A stretch of 64,000 nt of DNA from Cordilura impudica (Eukaryota > Arthropoda > Insecta > Diptera > Scathophagidae): contig OY821520.1 in NCBI GenBank assembly GCA_963682025.1, positions 89,205,670 to 89,269,669 on the forward strand, given 5' to 3'. A program made the translations under genes and the position numbers. This document shows positions 12,500-24,396 of this stretch, in pieces. Position 1 is the stretch's first letter. Each line of letters begins with the position of its first letter. The notes under the pieces are model-generated. The model searched no databases. It was not told the DNA's origin and saw nothing but the letters and a program-made list of their open reading frames with translations.

Positions 12500-13196
12500 C
12501 AAATCTCTCCGTGGCTGTGCGTGACTTTGCGTTACTATTTTTAAATTAATATTTGGTCACAACAAGTCTATGGACCAAGTTTCAGATTGATAGGAAAAGG
12601 GAGAATGGGATTTACATCACTTCGTGACTGCCCGTGACTATGCGTGACATTATGTAACTATCTTAAAATTAATCTTTGGCCAGAAAAAGCCTATGAACAA
12701 AGTTTCAGATTGATCGGATGAGGGGAAGTGTGGTTTTAATTCTCTCTGTGACTGTGCGTGACCATGCATGACTGTTTTTAACTAAGTCAAAGTTAATCTT
12801 TTTTCACAGCCAGTTTATCGACCAAGTTTCAGATCGATCGAATAACACGAAATTGTTTTTAAATCACTCCATGACAGTGCGTGACTATGTCGGAGTTATA
12901 TCGGCAAAGTGAAAGATTGATTGGATGAGGGGAAATCCGTTTTAACTCTCTCCGTGACTGTGCATGACCATGCATGACTGTGCATGACTAAGTTAATCTT
13001 TTTTTCACAGCAAGTGTATGAACCAAGCTTCAGATCGATCGGATAAGGGGAAATTACATTTAGATCAGTCCGTGACTATGCATGACTATGCGAGACTGTG
13101 TGTTACTGCCCCAAAATTAATCTGTATTCACAACAAGAATATTGGCCAAGTTTCAGATCAATTGGATAAAGGGCAATGGGACAGACAGACAGACGG
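12500..13196 (+). repeat. family D tandem array (GTGACTGTGCGTGAC)
   Basis: Six diverged units, mostly 115-126 bases (one ~82). Each has TCCGTGACTGTGCGTGAC, then AAAATTAATCTTTGGTCACA, then CTATGGACCAAGTTTCAGAT and GATCGGATGAGGGGAAA. The array ends in a GACAGACAGACAGACGG run. A reversed array lies at 40210-40960 and a single unit at 37255-37385. The 103-codon frame starting inside it is incidental. Confidence 0.85.
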
Positions 13197-13292
13197 AGAG
13201 CATAAGTTAAAAAAAGAGTCTAAGAGGTATTCATTTATGACAAATTTTACTTGTTTGAGACATCAGCTTCAGAAAGAAACTCGAGAATACAT

Positions 13293-13970
13293 TTTTTATA
13301 CCCTATACCACTATGCGGTCAGCGTATAAGAACTTTGTGCTAATGTTTGTAACTACTAAAAATATTTGACCTATGGCCATGTTTTAACGATCAGAAAATA
13401 TGTATATATTTTGTTGAAATTTAGTATGCAAACTTCCGTCGGCCGCGCTAATGGAATTGGTGAAAATCGGTTCATGGTCAGACCTAGTTCCCATAAAAAT
13501 GACCACTATGAGATCGACTTAAATTGCCATAATATTCAATCAACATATAGATCTCGATCAAATTGTTTTTGTGTATGTTTATAACATCCATTTATCAGTA
13601 GTCCAAGAATATACCTACAGTATAAATATGAGTCATAGTCCGTATACGAAGCTGATTCCCGATCTTCACTTAAATCTATCAAAAAAGGAAAAATATTGCA
13701 CAAATTTTTCTCAAATGTAGTTTGCATAAGTTTATGGGAGAAAAATAAGTGACCTTACCAAATAGGTCAATGGTCAGGATGGTCAATTTTTCGACCTAGT
13801 CCTCATATAAATATAGTATCCGATATGAACTTTTTCGTCAATGCCACTCAAATTTGGTTTATGCTTATTTTCTGTATCTAATTAGTTAAACCTAAGACAT
13901 AGGGTCTCTGAACGCATATTATAGGATATCCTATAGTCGGCCCAGCCTGACTATACTTTTCTTACTTGTT
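13293..13970 (+). repeat. family C dispersed repeat, copy 1
   Basis: Begins TATACCCTATACCACTATG and ends CTTTTCTTACTTGTT. The copy is somewhat diverged: the terminal palindrome seen in other copies is broken here (AGTCGGCCCAGCCTGACT). Non-coding. Confidence 0.8.
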
Positions 13971-15331
13971 TGTTAGCTGTATTTTTAATTTCAATGCTTT
14001 AATATAAATATATTTTATTTTCTTTTCTAAGCATTTTTAACACTAATATTTAAATTAAAAATTGACTAAGATAGTTAATACCGCAAGAAAATATTAAATG
14101 AACTCTGTATTTTACTTGAGCGGTAGCTCCATCACTAGAGAATGTATCGGTGGCTGCAGTAAACCGACTTTAACCTGCACTGCTTGGACCTTTGGACACG
14201 TGAAGTATAACTAAATATACCAATTCATGTAGCCAATGCTACAAGCACAACGACCAACAACAACTTTAGCTATCACCTCAAAATACAACATTTCTAATAA
14301 CAACAATAAAAAAAACAACATCATGTATTTGCAAAAATTTCTTAACACTTGCGTGGAAAGCAAGGAATCTATTTAACAGATTTTGATGGTTTTAAACAGC
14401 AGCCTAATGAACATGTCAGGTGATAATTTTCATTAAAAATTAGTAGCCCAACTAATTTGTTGAGGGCGTGATCGCAATTTCCACAAACGAATAGACGGAC
14501 ATCGCTATATATCAATACCACTTGTTATAAGGATCAAGATTCTTTTTCTCTGCATTCTGGCGTAGAATATATAAAAATGAGATATAAATTGGATTGTGTG
14601 CTTTCGTTTTTACACCAATACATTGTTATAATATAGGATCAAATTATAAACATCCCTAATGTAATAAAAATACTTATTTTTTTATTATTTTTTTTTTTGT
14701 TTTTTTTTTTTCTGAAATTTTTCATAAAATAAAGAAAGAAAAATTTCTACGTTACCATATGTTCTCTTCTCTCATTACAAATTCCTTTTAGAATACCAAA
14801 TTTTCGCCACTATATAAAATTTTTTGGCTGACTTAATTACTTGCATGATAATTTAAATCAGATTTAGGGAACATTTAAGATTTTCTTCAAAGAAATTTTC
14901 TAAAAATGGAAAATTTTATGTAGAATATGTTATTATATTTGTATTTTAAAACATCCAATGCTAACGAGTTCAATTAGATTTACAAACTCCAATTGATCAA
15001 TATATATGTTGTTATGAATGTGGATCAGAGGGGAGGTTTATATATATTTTCGATATAAAAAAGAAGCCATTCTCATAAATATGAATGAGGTTCAGTAATA
15101 TTTAAATTCAACCAAATATATTCTATACTATTTCCGCAAGACGATTCCTTGTGGCATCTTCTACACCTTCAGTTACCAACCGATTTTGGCGAAAAATGTT
15201 CCAGTTGAAAGGTATTTCTATACAGATAAGCAATACCTTTACAGATGTGCACCATCTGGAATATTTCTGTAGAGTAATAATCCCTTATTTTGCTATTAAC
15301 ACATAAAAAATACATATTTATGCTTTAAATA
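13971..15331. other. spacer with one small Cys-rich open frame
   Basis: Mostly AT-rich. Positions 14098-14214 are noticeably less AT-rich and hold a 38-codon frame with ITRECIGGCSKPTLTC. No homologue is recognised and no splice context is evident, so it is noted only as a curiosity. A T-rich run lies near 14678-14712. Confidence 0.3.
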
Positions 15332-15530
15332 AATAGGTTGAACCTAAGGATTCCTAATTTAAGGTGGAACTTATTTATGTTTTTTTTTAGTTAATTTAAA
15401 CATTAGAATAATCTCGTTATAGCTTTATTGATGTAAGTTATATATACTAGATATGAGTTGCTTCCATTACATTATTTTTATTTCCCTAAAAATGCCGACA
15501 AACTCCATAGGCCAGCTATTGAACACAAAT
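15332..15530 (+). repeat. 200-bp direct duplication, left copy
   Basis: Shares about 95% of positions by eye with 16506-16705. Both start AATAGGYTGAACCTAAGGAT and run to CCATAGGCCAG. The family is unidentified. Confidence 0.85.
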
Positions 15531-15599
15531 TTTTTTCCATCAAACCCATTTATATGTTTCTGTGTGTTCGACAATAATTTATAATGATTAAGTTCCAAG

Positions 15600-15774
15600 T
15601 GTAACGAAATTTAAAGAATTTTATTTTTTAAACTTCATAATTTAACGAATTTTATTTAAATATTCATACATTTTTTGTATATGTACTTTAAAAAATATTT
15701 AAAGAAAAATATTGATGAAAAAATAAAATTTTCCAGAATTTTAACTCCAATTTTGAGTGCTGGGCTCTGCTGGT
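15600..15774 (+). mobile_element. Helitron family A, 3' fragment (copy 4)
   Basis: Only the 3' part is recognisable: a CATACATTTTTTGTATATGT segment, then GATGAAAAAATAAAATTTTC and TTGAGTGCTGGGCTCTGCTGGT. It belongs to the same subfamily as the copy split at 29209-32173 and shows what that insertion site looks like when empty. Confidence 0.65.
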
Positions 15775-16505
15775 ATTCTATATTGTTTTCCAAAGTTTAT
15801 ATCTCTATATTTATTCAAAAATATTTTTTCAAATATTGAATAATTTAAAGGTTTACGATCAATTTTATGGGTTACTTTTTGAAAAAAAAAAAAAAAACGA
15901 ATTGAATATAAATATATTCATATAGTAGGTATGTAAAAATGTCACACAAATTAATTTTTACTGTGGTTTACTTACAAGAGACGCCGAACATATTTCTAAA
16001 GCTTTTGTCTTTTTCAAACTCTAACTTCCTCTTTATCTTTTGGCCATTCTTTAAGGTTCTTAAATGCATTTGTGTAGTTTGAATATCCGTTTTTTTCTTT
16101 GTTTCATTGTCTCTCTAAAATTTTAGTGTTGAAATCTGTTAAAATCTGTTTTCAAGCTTATTTAATTAAGCTGGTCGTATTCAAAGTTATTTATTGCCGT
16201 TGTGGCATTGGTAGTACTTTAAACTTATTATTTTTTGTTTTCTTCTTAGTGTTTTAGTTTTAGAGACTGTTTGGTATTTAGTTGGCTGCAATATTGTTGT
16301 CTGGCTGTATTTTTACGTTATGTGGAATTCGGTTTGCAACAAACAAATGGAAAAGTTTAAGAGATTATATTCGTATCAACTGGGTGGAAGTAGATTAGAA
16401 AGGGGTTTTATTTACGGGTAAAAAAAATTAAAAAAATTAGTTTAAAGCTGGTTAAGGACTGAAGTTGATTATTTCTTTTATATTAAATTTCCTACACAAT
16501 CTGGG

Positions 16506-16705
16506 TAAATAGGCTGAACCTAAGGATTCCTAATTTAAGGTGGAACTTATTTATGTTTTTTTTAGTTATTTTAAACATTAGAGTAATCTCGTTATAGCTT
16601 TATTGATGTAAGTTATATATACTAGATATGAGTTGCTTCCATTACATTATTTTTATTTCCCTAAAGAGGCCAACAAACTCCATAGGCCAGTTGTTGGACA
16701 TAAAT
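16506..16705 (+). repeat. 200-bp direct duplication, right copy
   Basis: Counterpart of 15332-15530, same orientation, 1.17 kb apart, with few substitutions. The flanking sequences diverge abruptly at both ends. Confidence 0.85.
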
Positions 16706-18332
16706 TTTTTGGCAATAAAATTTTAGTTTTATTTCCAAGCCCCCAGGAGTAAAAGTGGACCAAAAACAATATTATCAAGTAATGACTATACAAAATTCTG
16801 AACATGTCCGATATGTAATGTATTTAAGTACGAATATATAATAGAAAATAAAAACAACCTCGAAAAGTTAAAATCACAATCATGTTTTACAGACAGACAA
16901 AAGAAGCAGCATTGTAAAGACAAATGCCACACATAACACATAACAATTTTCATATAAAATCATATATGAATGAGATCTCCAATGGGATTTCACATGTGGT
17001 CACGGTACCAAATTTAGACATGACACGAAGTGTAATAAAAATTTACCAAGATCTGCTACCAACTGTCAAATATAAGGAAATATGTAACAGAAGTTACATT
17101 TGGCTCAAAATATTTCTGGTATAATTTAGCAAAACTGCTTGAAATTTTGCTGGTAAATATTTGATGACTTTAAAGACCTATTTTAGAACTGCCTGTGACT
17201 GCATGACTCAGGAAGAAATAAAAGTTAATTTTTGCTTTTATGGCTAATGTTTGATTTAAGGAATAGCAATTGCTGCTAACATTTCTGTTGTTGTCATTTT
17301 TGTGTTCAAGTATGTTTTAGTTAAAAATACAACAGAATTGATGTTACGATTGTGTTTTTTTTTTTTTTTTTTTTTTGTTTCTGCTCCCTCTCTATGAGTA
17401 AACATGACATTAAATCTCTAAATCCCAAAGCAAACAAATGAATAACGAGCAATGTCTAAGCAAAACTGACCAAACTTTAGAAAAATTATTAAGTATGAAA
17501 GAAGACATATTTCAAACCACATTGAAAACATTTCATTTCTGAGCCAACAAAAAAAAAATAAATAACAGAAAAAATCTCAGCTAAAACTTCTTGTTTTTCT
17601 TGTTAAAGACAATAAAAACCAGAATTTGAACCAAGTATGATTTGAAAGAAAAAAAACACACATATAGAAAAATAGAAGAAGAAATAAATACTAGACACTA
17701 GCACGTTGCAAAAACGTGCACCATCAAATTTAATAGCAAACAGGGCTCATATGTATGCTATGGTCATTTTCTAAAACTAAACATTGCCATATACATTCGA
17801 TATCTTCCTACATTCGTACATTTTTTATTTCTCGTATATCTAAATGAAATGTTCTAAAGACAATGATAAAGGAAGGATGGAAAGCATGGCAAAAACAGCA
17901 AAGGCATAGAAAAATGATAGTTTTTAGTTAGACAATTGTTACATTAAAATGTTTCCCATTGGTCTTCAATAATGACAAACGTTTGTCGTTGTAGTTCAAA
18001 GAGATGACGAAAAAAAACCAACAAAAATAGACAAAAAATCAAGGAAGTTTATAAGGAAATGAGTAAAAGCTCATAAAAAATCATTTAATGGAAGTTAACA
18101 AGAGAACAACACAGACAACTTTATTTTTCGTTTCCGTTGCAGTCATCTACAAATGAGTCAAAAATTAAGAATTTTCTTTATATTTTTGGTTTTGTCTTGA
18201 AGTACGCTATAGAGAAGTTCGAAATTTGGACTTAATTTTATTTTTTTCATTAGTAATAAAATATAATGCTTCCAATAACAATAACTATTACACTGCCCTC
18301 TTTGGGGTAAACATGCAAATTTCAAAATAAAC
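16706..18332. other. AT-rich stretch
   Basis: No gene recognised. Contains a 22-base T run at 17355-17376. Confidence 0.5.
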
Positions 18333-18566
18333 TTAGGTCTTAATAAGATAAAGGGGAAAATTGAATTGGATCATTTTATACAATAATCCATTATGACATA
18401 CGAAGTCAAATGCTTTTGCAATGCCCATAGTAATAAGAATTGTCGAATTTTCATTTCCAAAGGCAGTATTTATATGGTTGTAATAAGTTTTATCCAGTGA
18501 ACTAACTACAAGAGAAATAATTTTGATTTTACGGTAATTCCATTCAAAGGTCAACCATAGGTCCAA
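18333..18566 (-). pseudogene. LINE reverse transcriptase fragment
   Basis: The minus-strand frame contains ITMGIAKAFDFVCHNGLLYK followed by MIQFNFPLYLIKT. This matches the reverse-transcriptase block of jockey/I-type non-LTR retrotransposons, in which the acidic residue of KAFD is the first catalytic one. The downstream part (LPQRGQ, as in the GVPQG block) is out of frame. It lies on the far side of the RNase H fragment at 20.1-20.7 kb for a minus-strand element, so the two are probably separate or rearranged insertions. Confidence 0.65.
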
Positions 18567-19170
18567 TATTAAAGTTTTATTTTAAATAATTTTTATTGAT
18601 ACCATTTCAAAGAAAAGGACATGAAAATATGACAATAGTTTGTTAGGTGCATTTTTGAATATTTTTATTAAACATTGTTCATTCAAAAGGAAAAGTGTAA
18701 TTAATTAATTTTGAAAATACACGCAGTTTCAAGTCTGTCACATTACAAAATAATTCTTTTTACTATAATTTATTTAAGAATCACATTTTTTATATGCTTT
18801 ATTAATAAACTAACTCTTATTTTAACTATAAACATCTGTAATTTATTTATTAGAATTAAGCTATAATTTAAATTATAACTTATTATAAAAAGAAAGTATT
18901 AGCAACAAAGGGTTTTGCTCAACAAATTTAATAAAAGGTTATAATGATAAGTACAGAATTTATGAATACAAAATAAGAATAATGTTATCTGTGTAATATA
19001 AAAGAAAAAAAAAACAAACATATTTCAAACTAATTAAATTACAAGAGAGAGATTATTAGCTAATATTAAAATACTATATATTTTTAATTAGATAAATATT
19101 AAATAGTTTTAAATAAAAATAATTTTGATGTGTAAACATCTATGCGCTCAGGGGTGTTAAAATAATTTGT
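18567..19170. other. AT-rich stretch
   Basis: Nothing recognised. Confidence 0.5.
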
Positions 19171-19536
19171 TTCAGAAAACATTTATTGATTTTCAGAATA
19201 TATCAATTGTATTTCAGAAAGTAGCAATTGTATTTCAGAAAATATCGATTGGATTTCAGTAATAATCAATTATATTTCAGAAAGCATCAATTGCTTTTCA
19301 GAAAGTATCAATTGAATTTCAGAAAACATCAATTGAATTTCAGAAAATATCAATTGATTTTCAGAAATTATCAAATATATTTCAGAAAATATGAAATGTA
19401 TTTCTGAAATTATCAAATCTATTTCAGCAATTATCTAATGTAGTTCAGAAAACATCAAATGTATTTCAGAAATTATTAAATTTACTTCAGAAAATATGAA
19501 TTGGATTTCAGAAAATATAATTTGAGTTTCAGAAAA
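19171..19536 (+). repeat. 21-bp minisatellite, about 17 copies
   Basis: The unit is TTTCAGAAAATATCAATTG plus two variable bases. The period stays exactly 21 over the whole array with no insertions or deletions that I can see. Left units carry CAATTG, right units carry CAAAT(G/C)TA, so there are two subtypes in blocks. Read in one frame each unit would give FQKISIE-like heptads, but several stops (TAA, TGA) are present, so coding is not supported. Confidence 0.9.
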
Positions 19537-20139
19537 ATAGTCAGAACGCTATATAAAAAAATATTTTTTAAGTATTACACTGGGTTTGTAATATCTCTTG
19601 AAAACTACATATCGTCATTTTTTTACAGGAGGAGCAAAAAACATCATAAAACAAAAACTACTTTAAACTTAATACCCAAATTTAAGAATCAAGCTGAAAA
19701 ATAAAGATGGATTTTTTTTATGAAAATAAATTTATGGTAAAATAGTAGTTTTTAAGTAAAAGGCCGTAGCTACAATACAAAAAGTCAATTTTGAACTTTT
19801 TGTTAGTTACGACCTTTTGTATTGTAGGTGACGATATAAACGTGTTTTTTTTCAAAATGATGACTTCAAAATCGGTCAAAGTTCTATCCTGGAGTTTATA
19901 TTGTAGCTGCTTAACAAATGAAGTCCTCAGCTTCTTTCGATTAAAAGACAAATAAGTCCAGATATTGCTAAACTTTTTCTGCGACACCAAATCACTAATA
20001 GAAACAATAATATCTTTTCGGTATTGTAGGGTAAACTACTTTTTAATTCTGAATTTCAATAGATATTTTCTGAAATTAAATTGATGATGTTGGTGCAATA
20101 GTATATTGTTGTTAGATTGATAAAATTTATTTATGAATT
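19537..20139. other. AT-rich stretch
   Basis: Contains a minus-strand 90-codon frame (19718-19990) that I do not recognise. It lies downstream of the RNase H relic and could be its decayed tail. Near 19757-19830 a CTACAATACAAAAAGTC segment is partly mirrored by CCTTTTGTATTGTAG. Confidence 0.35.
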
Positions 20140-20700
20140 TATTTATGTCTTTCATATTAAATCTTGGAGTAGTAACCAAAGGGCTAATCTAAATATTTTT
20201 TGAGGTAATATCCGCTAATTCATTTTCTAAAATCCCTGATGGACCAGGAATCCAAACCAAAGTGATTTTGGAGTGTTTATTTATTAATATATTTCTGATC
20301 GTTGTGGCATAGTAGTTACGGTTGTTAATATTTGAAATTGATTTTAAAGATGACATCGAATCAGTGCAAATTACGAAATTATTAAGGTTGTTGTTAATAA
20401 ACTTGGTAGCTTCTTGAATAGCTATTAATTCGGCAGAAGATATCGAAGATGGGTTACGATACTGAATCCAACTGAATCATCATTTTTCGAGCCATCAATA
20501 AAAATTAAATGGTGATTTGTAAACCGTTCTCCCAATTCATAAAACAATGCCCTAAACTGTGGTGGCGCTGTTTGGGATTTGGAAAATTTTATAAGGGATA
20601 TGTTAAGGGCCCATGATGGCTCTAACTTAGATTTCAATTTGTTCGGATAATGCAGAGGTTAATGCAGCGAATTACAATTTTCTACTATTCTTTGTAACAT
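20140..20700 (-). pseudogene. non-LTR retrotransposon RNase H domain relic
   Basis: On the minus strand a first frame reads SKSQTAPPQFRALFYELGER then LIFIDGSKNDDSVGF. After a break it continues SSISSAELIAIQEATKFI, FVICTDSMSSLKS, and ITLVWIPGPSGILENELADI. These are the four RNase H motifs in order (D in IDGS, E in SAEL, D in CTDS, D in ELAD), typical of I-like LINEs carrying a C-terminal RNase H. The catalytic residues survive, but frameshifts and stops interrupt the domain and no complete reverse transcriptase is attached upstream. It is a truncated, inactive copy. Confidence 0.8.
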
Positions 20701-21469
20701 TGATACAATTTTATATTTTTTCTTTTGTTTACTGATATTATTTACTACTTGTCTTTTTGGGGTGTCATTGTTATTTAGGATTGATTTGATTGGAAATTCC
20801 AAAGAGTAAAATACCTGATTCGCTTAGCATATTATAAATAGGAGAGGTTTAAAAATCATTTAAAGATATCTGCACTGTTGCATTTATAATGCGTTTTATC
20901 TTCTTAATTACCGATTTGCGTAGTTGATTTGTGATAAAATAATGGATCTAGTGATTGATACCAATGTAGTCGTAATGCAATTAAATTTATGGCTGTATAA
21001 AAATTTTAAAATATTAAGTTCACTTGATAGTGATGAAACGAGATACTACGCATAGAAGCTCCATTTATATTTTTTGTTAAAATATAGACATAAAATTCTT
21101 AGGACATTTACGTCTTGTAACTGAAAGTTGCTGAGTTGTAAGTCGGGTTTATAAAGTTTTTTTCTAAAAAAATTGATGAGTTTACATTTCCAGGGTGATT
21201 ATACCGCGCCCGAGTAATGACACCATTCTGTTCTATCTTGAGAAAGATTATTTTATCGCAGTGTTGGATTTTTCTTTTTATTAAAGTAATTCGCAAAGCA
21301 GTAAAATCCAATTCTCTGTGGTACGAAATTTTCAAACACAATTTGTTGTACCCGATTAAAAATAGTATAACGGAAAGGGGTGACACTTGACTATGACGTT
21401 GTGCATAGGGAATGAGTTAGAATGACTACTCTGACTGCGATTCTCATATATGTCATAAAGTGAGTTATA
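20701..21469. other. probable decayed LINE sequence
   Basis: Lies directly upstream (on the minus strand) of the RNase H relic. Fragments such as KQKKKYKIVSMLQRIVENC precede that domain. Farther up, a 92-codon frame at 21108-21386 is not recognised. Probably the rest of the same retrotransposon, heavily decayed. Confidence 0.35.
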
Positions 21470-21807
21470 TCTATAATATTAGTAGGCTTGACGAATTGTT
21501 TTGACCGATGTTTTGTTCTACCGCTTTATCCCGATTTTGACCAAACGTATATTATTTGAAAGGTGTTTCTTTTTAGCCGTTTTGTAGATTTACTGATTTT
21601 TTAATAATTTACCTCTACTAACTAACACATACATAACACATACATAAAATTATACATATGTTATGTGTGTCTTATTAAATTTGTTAATGCATTTATTAAT
21701 GAGTTTGTTATCTTCATTCACAAAAACAATAAACCATAAATGTGATGGTCTGTGAATTGGCTATGTTGAAAAGTAAAGCTGCCTAGAAATTGCACTCGAA
21801 TATCGAG
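21470..21807 (+). mobile_element. Helitron family A, copy 5 (3' truncated)
   Basis: Begins TCTATAATATTAGTAGGCTT with the shared internal segments. It keeps the first hairpin arm and loop (GCACTCGAATATCGAG) but stops before the CTAGT terminus. Confidence 0.8.
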
Positions 21808-22159
21808 CTCGTATATTATTATCTCTTAACCAGCATTCCATAATAATAATTGCATGAAAATTGAATGAATACCTATTTTATCTCTTTACTGTAATTTATT
21901 TTAGAATTCATGGTTTTTATATGCTATATTAGCAAACTAGCTCTTATATTAACTATATTACTGTAGTGGTCAATACATTTGCAACTGAAATCAAATTTTA
22001 ATTTATCATTAATATTCTACACAAAAAAACCTTTCAGTATAAATTTTTATAATTTATTTTATTAAATTATGTTATTGTTTATTATACTACAAAACAAAAA
22101 AATTATTCATAAGCTTAAAATAATAAAAAAACAAGTTTTATCAAAACTAATCCAAATTT

Positions 22160-23436
22160 AAGTGTTCAAAACATTTGCAATTATTGATGAATTCAAAAGA
22201 AAAAGAAGAAAAATATTTATGTATGTTTAGTATTTTGTTGCGTAGCCTTTATTTTTTATTACATGAGAACATCTTTTAGGAATTGAGGCTATGAGCTTTT
22301 CAATATAATACCTTGATATTGTATTCCACTGTTGCTCCAATTGGACAAAAAGCTCCTCACCATTTCGGAAGACTTTATTGCCGATATTTCGTTTAACAAT
22401 CATCAACATGTACTCAATCGGGTTGAAATCGGGAGACTGTGGTGCCCACGACATGATATTAAGGTTATTTTCATCCAACCAAGCTTTTACAACCCTTGAT
22501 GTATGCTTGGGATTGTTATCGTGTTGAAAAGTCCAAACAAGTGGCATTTCCCATTCAGCGTACGGAAGCATAACTGAGCTAAGAAGGTCTCTATAGATAG
22601 TGCCCGTCATTGTATTTGTGATGCGGTAAATTGGACCAATTCCATATCCTGAAAAACATTTCCACACCATAATATTTCCACCTCCATGCTTTACTGTGGC
22701 GGTTGTGTACCTCGGATTAAACTTTTCACCATGAGGTCGTCGAACATTGACTCTTCCGTCTGATCCCCTGAGGTTAAATTTTGACTCATCAGACCATAAC
22801 ACATTTCTCCACTGCTGTTGAGTTCAATTCAAATGTTCGCGGCAAACTTAAGTCGAGTTTTTCGGTTTTTTTTTCTGACACATAAGGTTTTCTGTAAACT
22901 TGTAACTTCTGAGACCATAATCTCGGGCTCTTCTTTTTATAGTGGAAAGACTAAAGTCAAGAGGAATTTCAGTTTTAGCTTCTCTGGGAACTGCTTTCGG
23001 ATATTTCGTAAACAATTTTTTATTTTTCGGTCTTCTCTTCCTGTTGTTACACGGGGTCTTCCTCCTTTGAGAACTGTTTGGATGTTTCCGCTATTAACTA
23101 TATGACAAATCGTTGATTTGTGAACAGAGTATTTTATAGAAATTTCGTTTTGAGAAAGTCCATTTTGAAAATCATTTAAAATTTTTGACTTTAAGTCGGA
23201 ATTGTATTTGTTTCCTGCCATTTTCCGCAAACAATATTAATACGATGATCATCCTTGCAACTTTTAACTAAAACTATTAATGTAAAAGAACTAAAGCGCA
23301 TTTTTTAATAAAATGCAAAAGCCTTGATCTCAAATTGCAAAAAAGAATGCGATTACCGTTATAATTAATGACGTGTTAGTATAAATTGCTTTATAAAGAG
23401 TAAGGGAGATGGCAGTTCCAAATGTTTTAAACACTT
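22160..23436 (-). mobile_element. Tc1-like DNA transposon
   Basis: About 1.28 kb. Inverted ends: AAGTGTTCAAAACATTTGCA at 22160 matches the reverse complement of 23414-23436 (AAGTGTTTAAAACATTTGGA). A further similar motif (GTGGTCAATACATTTGCAAC) at about 21966-21986 may be an outer repeat, as in elements with direct repeats inside long inverted repeats. The interior holds the transposase relic. A flanking TA is visible on the left only. Confidence 0.75.
22227..23230 (-). pseudogene. Tc1-like transposase (DD34E), frameshifted
   Basis: Two minus-strand open segments make up a nearly full-length transposase. The N-terminal part (23230 to 22937) begins MAGNKYNSDLKSKIL, has a helix-turn-helix (LSQNEISIKYSVHKSTICHI) and a GGRPR hinge. 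The C-terminal part (22802 to 22227) has VLWSDESKF, FQHDNNPKHTSR and SPDFNPIE. I count 34 residues between the second D and the E, so it is DD34E, and all three catalytic residues remain. Between the parts are frameshifts, and a TGA where WTQQQW-type sequences expect Trp (after REHLN). It cannot make transposase as it stands, but it is relatively young compared with the other relics. It would cut and paste at TA sites. Confidence 0.9.
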
Positions 23437-24073
23437 GCATTTTGACTATTTCTATGAATATTAATTTTTATTGTTATAATTTAACGGATTTGAATTTAGT
23501 TTTTGTTTGTTTAACAAACACAATAAATGAAGCTATGAAAAAAATAAAAAGTAAGTAACGAAGAGTCATTTGATGGAAGATAATCAATGAAAAATTCAAG
23601 TCCGATTTCAGTTACAAATATATTGACCATTACTCTATATATATTATCTACAAACAACTGTTTCCTATTTGTCACACAAATAACTTTAGAGCTTTTCTGT
23701 GTTTTACAAATAGCATCTGAAATGATGTCTGTTTGTTGGCAGGTCTGTCACGACAGCGTTTTGTCCCCAATTGTTAGTAACAATAATACTTTCTCACTTT
23801 TTCTAATGGTAAATACATCGGTCACGTCCATCTTCATAATTTTTTATATTTTTTATGAATAATGAACAACTTTTTCTGTACAATATTGGATTACGAAGTT
23901 GACTGTATGTCATGTCTGTCACCATGTAAATAGTCCTTAAGTAATATTAGTCGATCTCACATTTCTATGGGTGGTCGATCATGCAACTGAATGAATTTCA
24001 CTAATTTTATATTCATAAGAATATATTTTCATTGAGAGATTTGGTTTTGCTGTACAGAAATGAAAAAATGCAT
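23437..24073. other. AT-rich stretch
   Basis: An unrecognised plus-strand 91-codon frame (23587-23862) is present; no support for it being a gene. Confidence 0.4.
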
Positions 24074-24396
24074 CCTAAATTATGAGAAAATGCGTGTTAA
24101 GTTTATAGGAAATGCATGCTTAATGGTAAAAATGCATGTCATGTGCATGTTTTCGTTTCTTCGAAAGATTTTTTTTATTTGCAGCTTTGAAGATCATTTT
24201 TCTTAATTTAGTATGCAATTTCCCTACATTTAGCATGCAAATTTTTCTCATTTTTTACAGAAAAATTCCCATTTTTAGCATGCAGTTTCCCATAAATTTG
24301 CGCAAGTTTAGCAAACATTTTGCCATTTTTGACATGCATTTTTACCATTTGGCATGCATTTCCTATAGACTTAACAGGTATTTTCCCATAATTAGG
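24074..24396. repeat. imperfect inverted repeat with GCATGC motifs
   Basis: The arm at 24074-24140 (TATAGGAAATGCATGCTTAA and neighbours) is matched in reverse complement by 24331-24396 at roughly 80% by eye. The loop between contains repeated TTTAGCATGCA and TTCCCAT motifs. The open frames on both strands here (24136-24486, 24208-24483) follow from the low-complexity motif and are not treated as genes. Confidence 0.75.

Noticed and set aside
19171..19536. Regular repeats reminiscent of a CRISPR array
   Set aside because: Units are contiguous with no unique spacers, in a eukaryotic context with no cas genes.
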